Shown piece after piece: positions 61,052 to 64,000 of a stretch of 64,000 nucleotides of DNA (positions within the stretch are counted from its first letter, which is position 1; each line of letters opens with the position of its first letter). Source of the stretch: CALGFI01 sp963786805 (GTDB taxonomy: Bacteria > Actinomycetota > UBA4738 > HRBIN12). Below the pieces are notes generated by a model, which saw only the letters and a list, made by a program, of their open reading frames with translations, did not search any database and was not told the DNA's origin. The DNA lies in contig CAWBAK010000004.1 in the NCBI GenBank assembly GCA_963786805.1, positions 1 through 64,000 on the forward strand, in the 5' to 3' direction. Position numbers and translations under genes: made by a program.

Positions 61052-61084
61052 CTTCACGCGCGACCGGTGATCCCGAGACCTCGC

Positions 61085-61567
61085 CTACGATCCCGGTTCT
61101 CGACCGAATGCGCGGAACGGCTCCGGCTCGTAGTGGCTCAGGGTCCGCGACCAGTCGGCGAGGGCTTCGTGGATGACCTCGTCTCCACGCACGAGCCACG
61201 CGAGATGTCGGAGGCCGTGCTCCACGACCTGAGACAGGTGCACCTCCGGCGGAGGGCCGGTCGCTCGTCCGCGTGCCAGCTGCGCCCGCGTGACGAGCTG
61301 GACCTCGTAGGTGGCCGGGACATGCTCGGGTGGCTCCACGACCACGAGGAACGTGAGCAGGATCTGCTGCCGCACGACCCTCCATGAGGTGGAGTGCACC
61401 ATGATCGGGGTGAGACCAAGCTCGGCAACGGCGTCCACGATCACTTCATGCGGGTCGAGATCCGGATCCCACGGCGCTCGGACGGTTTGGTCCCCATGGG
61501 GAGAGAGGTGCCGGATGCCACCGTCATCGAGATAGAGGACGACCGCTTCGAGTGATGCTCGGTCCAT
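61085..61567 (-). CDS. uncharacterised protein
   Basis: A 160-residue protein, MDRASLEAVVLYLDDGGIRH to the end FRAFGREPGS. It has a mixed alpha/beta pattern (EVIVDAVAELGLTPIMVHS, VVRQQILLTFLVVVEPPEHV) and no membrane segment. The layout suggests a NUDIX-like or similar small fold, but the Nudix box is absent, so no assignment is made. It is convergent with the TetR gene, 33 bases from its stop. Confidence 0.6.
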   Translation of the reverse strand: MDRASLEAVVLYLDDGGIRHLSPHGDQTVRAPWDPDLDPHEVIVDAVAELGLTPIMVHSTSWRVVRQQILLTFLVVVEPPEHVPATYEVQLVTRAQLARGRATGPPPEVHLSQVVEHGLRHLAWLVRGDEVIHEALADWSRTLSHYEPEPFRAFGREPGS

Positions 61568-61704
61568 GTTCGAACCCTACCGACAACGTGCGAGCTCTCT
61601 CGGCAGGCAGACCGGCGCTGGTGGACCTGGCTGGACGATGTGTGAATCGCCTGCCGCTGCTTCAGGCGCTCCAGGGTCAAGCGGCCTCGGCTACCTCAAG
61701 TAGG

Positions 61705-62496
61705 TCAGGGCTCGATGCGGATCGAGTCGAGGACCGCCCGCATCTCGGCCACGTCCTTCCTGGGAGAGGCGGGCGACCAGTTCGCCTCGATAATCAGGCG
61801 GGTGCCGTCGACGTCGAGGATCCAGAATTCCTCGGTGCGGCCAGGCTCGCCGTTGTAACCGTAGAACGCGTCCCCAGGCGCTGTGTCGATCGCCGCGACC
61901 CAGCTCTTGAGGGTGCCGCCGGCGCATCGAGCGAAGCGGCGGTCATCTCCTTCCCCCTCGACCGGCAGGTCGGGCACGGTCAGTTCCAGGTTCGTCCCGC
62001 TGTAGCCGTAGATGGTCACGTCCTTCGGGGGCGACGTCACCCGGAACGGTGCCAGGTCCGCCAGCGCGGCAGCGAGGTCGTCCACGCCCGGCCCGACCGG
62101 TGGATCGGCCCACGAATGGTCGCGGCACCCATCACTGACGAGGTTCGTCACGGTGGTGATGCTCACCATGACGTGCCCATCATCCGCGGGCTTGGTCGCG
62201 CCGATCCACATCGACCATCCCTCGAAGGGAACCTCGTACACCACGCGGAGTGGGGTGGAGGGGTCGAGGTCGGGGTCGATGGAGTAGGTCCCGGGCTCGA
62301 GCGGTGCGAAGGGCGCGAGCTCCATGATGTCCTGGATCGTCGGAACGGGAGCCGTCTCGCTCGGCCCCGTGGTCTCCGCGTCGCTCGGAGTCGGTCCTGA
62401 GGAGGCCGGACCGTCCGCCGCCTCCGAACCCGATGTACATGCTCCGAGCGCGAGCATGATGACCAACGCGAGGGAACGTCCGTGGCGGGTCTTCAT
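61705..62496 (-). CDS. lipoprotein of unknown function
   Basis: ATG 62496 (MKTRHGRSLALVIMLALGAC) follows GGAAGGGAG and gives 263 residues. Lipobox LGAC is at residues 17-20, then a Ser/Thr/Pro/Asp-rich linker and a domain with EPGTYSIDPDLDPSTPLRVV and FWILDVDGTRLIIEANWSPA. The same EPGTYS-like motif appears as DEGTYTSQRFEPALTFTVPA in the neighbouring anti-sigma-like protein, so the two share a domain. It lies downstream of the sigma pair on the same strand and may be part of the same response. Function unknown. Confidence 0.72.
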   Translation of the reverse strand: MKTRHGRSLALVIMLALGACTSGSEAADGPASSGPTPSDAETTGPSETAPVPTIQDIMELAPFAPLEPGTYSIDPDLDPSTPLRVVYEVPFEGWSMWIGATKPADDGHVMVSITTVTNLVSDGCRDHSWADPPVGPGVDDLAAALADLAPFRVTSPPKDVTIYGYSGTNLELTVPDLPVEGEGDDRRFARCAGGTLKSWVAAIDTAPGDAFYGYNGEPGRTEEFWILDVDGTRLIIEANWSPASPRKDVAEMRAVLDSIRIEP

Positions 62497-62551
62497 CGTG
62501 CCGCTCCCTTCCATCAGAGACAGTCCCAGCAGAAGAACGCGCCGGGGTGCC

Positions 62552-63477
62552 TCAGTTCAGGTCGAACTCGAACGAGCGCACGACCGGCATCGCGGCGTCC
62601 ACCTCGGTGCCGTCGATCTGGATCAGGACGTTCCCGCCGTCCGGCAGATCGAGCAGGATCAGCCGCGAGGTGGCGTACCACTCCCGCAATCCTTGCCCCT
62701 CGGCGAGGAAGGCCCCGTCGAGTGGCTCCACCGTCACAAACCCTTCCATCCCGGGACAGCTGCTCTTGGGCCACGTCTCCGCGATCGACACGTCGAGCTG
62801 GTATCCCGCGAGCCCGCCGATCTCCACCGGCGACGGCCCACCCGTTGCGATACCTGGATGCTCGCTCACCAAGGTCGCGAGCTCGAGCGCGGACGTGCCG
62901 GCCCCGGCGTCGACGGCGTCGGAGCAACCCTCGCGGCGGGCGCGGGCGTCGCGGTGGACCGTCAGCCCCGCCTGATCGAAGAGGTAGATCCCTGGATCGT
63001 CGGATCGTCCGGATCCTCCGCCCCGTCCGACCACCCCGGCGTCCACAGGTCGAACGAGCCGCGCGTGTCCCACGGGTTGTTCCATCCGGCCGGGACGGTG
63101 AAGGTGAGGGCGGGCTCGAAGCGCTGCGACGTGTACGTCCCCTCATCGAGCGGTCCAAGGCACACCGACGGCGGCGGTCCGTCCTGCGAATCGAGACACG
63201 GGCCGGTCCACGTGCCGGTCGTCTCCCCGGTGACGGTCTCCGGCCGCCCGGTCGGCTGTCCCTCGTTCGCCGGGATCGTCGTCGGCGCGCTCGAACGGAT
63301 CAGGCCGGCGCCGCCCACGACGAGGGCGATCGCGCAGGTGATGCCGACGGCGCCGGCGAGCGCCGTCCTCGCCATCCGTCGGTAGCCGCGTCGGAGCAAC
63401 GGGTCAGGATCCACGGGCGTTGCCGGCACCTCGTCGGCGACACTGGCGAGGAGGTCTCGGATCTCGGTGTCGTTCAT
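62552..63477 (-). pseudogene. anti-sigma-like membrane protein, one frameshift
   Basis: ATG 63477 overlaps the sigma stop (ATGA). The first frame gives a short cytoplasmic part (MNDTEIRDLLASVADEVPAT), a membrane segment (TALAGAVGITCAIALVVGGA) and an outer part with DEGTYTSQRFEPALTFTVPA. Near 63005, in a repeated GGACGATCC, the frame needs one more G; the rest then reads GIYLFDQAGLTVHRDARARR and ends VVRSFEFDLN. The restored length is 308 residues. Topology and position suggest that it holds the sigma factor inactive at the membrane, but no zinc anti-sigma motif is seen. Confidence 0.72.
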
Positions 63478-63986
63478 GCGATCACCTCTGGGGTCGTTCG
63501 GAGCGCGTCCAGACCACGGGCGACGAGCGAGCGGACCGTGGCAGGGCGGCAGCGGAGAAGCTCGGCGATCGTGGCGTCAGGAAGGTCCTCGAAGTAGCGG
63601 AGGACGAGCGCCGTGCGCTGGCGGACCGGGAGCCGAAGGAGCGCCGAACGGAGCGTGTCGTACGTTGCCACGTCTGGATCGGTGCTGACGTCCTCGGCCC
63701 CCGGACCCTCGCGCTCCAGGTACGCGCGCTCGACCGCTCGACGCCGGAAGTGGTTCTTCGACAGGTTCACGATCGTGCGTCGCAGGTACGGCTCGAAGTC
63801 GTCCGGGTAGCGGAGGAACCGGAACCGACCCACGAACCGGACGAACGCCTCCTGGACGAGGTCCTCGGCGACGGCCCGGTCACCGGTCAGCAGGTACGCG
63901 AGCCGGATGCCGCCTGGCGCCGACCGCACGTACGCTTCGGCGAGCCGGCTGCGGAAACCCGCCTCCCGATCCACGGCCGATATCAC
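63474..63986 (-). CDS. ECF sigma factor (SigE/SigM-like), possibly longer upstream
   Basis: GTG 63986 gives 170 residues. Region 2 has YLLTGDRAVAEDLVQEAFVR and YLRRTIVNLSKNHFRRRAVE. Region 4 has LLRLPVRQRTALVLRYFEDL and IAELLRCRPATVRSLVARGL. The frame stays open to the right edge, so the true start may lie beyond the window. The stop overlaps the anti-sigma-like gene. It is the second classical ECF factor in this window, after 40270. Confidence 0.9.
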   Translation of the reverse strand: MISAVDREAGFRSRLAEAYVRSAPGGIRLAYLLTGDRAVAEDLVQEAFVRFVGRFRFLRYPDDFEPYLRRTIVNLSKNHFRRRAVERAYLEREGPGAEDVSTDPDVATYDTLRSALLRLPVRQRTALVLRYFEDLPDATIAELLRCRPATVRSLVARGLDALRTTPEVIA

Positions 63987-64000
63987 CCCTGTCCGATCGT

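Overview
This window is a piece of a high-GC chromosome, most probably from an uncultured member of the Actinomycetota. The evidence is the uniformly G/C-rich third codon position, frequent GTG starts joined to the previous stop as GTGA, an HrdB-like primary sigma factor, an AfsR/SARP-type regulator, long-form DeoC, and a core gene order typical of that phylum. The class cannot be fixed by eye. I see no phage, insertion sequence or CRISPR array, and no sign of a defence island.

Left part (1-10.4 kb): the end of an unidentified gene, a tRNA-Met, an acidic low-complexity protein, a frameshifted HpcH/HpaI aldolase, a YCII/DGPF protein overlapping an ECF sigma factor with a C-terminal helical-repeat domain, a quinone-oxidoreductase-like enzyme, a secreted protein with a Tat-like signal, a TfoX-N protein, a tRNA-Asn, and then the replication/transcription block dgt-dnaG-rpoD. 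rpoD shares a strong bidirectional hairpin with a convergent small gene.

Middle part (10.4-32.5 kb): a cupredoxin lipoprotein, a DUF218 protein, three small secreted proteins and an M15 peptidase, then ppdK, a membrane HD-GYP protein with a long exported acidic tail, a HExxH lipoprotein, glyQS, a secreted calcium-repeat protein divergent from a membrane-tethered SARP regulator with an outer beta-propeller, recO-uppS, a cupin, a broken SRPBCC gene, a broken LuxR/TPR regulator, and deoC with two aldehyde-dehydrogenase-like genes.

Right part (32.5-64 kb): the translationally coupled block phoH-ybeY-corC-cdd-era, then HIT, dnaJ and hrcA with a CIRCE operator, an ECF sigma factor paired with a membrane TolB-like propeller protein, hemW, lepA, rpsT, holA, comEC-comEA, an orphan histidine kinase, leuS, a PAS-GGDEF-EAL protein, a saccharopine-dehydrogenase-like enzyme, a broken phytanoyl-CoA dioxygenase, a cupin facing a TetR regulator across a palindrome, and an ECF sigma/anti-sigma pair with a lipoprotein at the edge.

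Two themes stand out. First, several signalling proteins share one plan: a cytoplasmic regulatory domain, one membrane segment and an outer beta-propeller or other exported part (22974-25073, 40772-42604, 17297-18967). Second, at least 18 reading-frame breaks occur in otherwise well-conserved genes, clustered in a few stretches. About two thirds are explained by one extra base. This looks more like uncorrected read errors than decay, except for two genes (27754-28319 and 59216-59963) that are broken many times. HemW, the aldehyde dehydrogenase and the LuxR protein are each restored to a family-like length by removing single bases.
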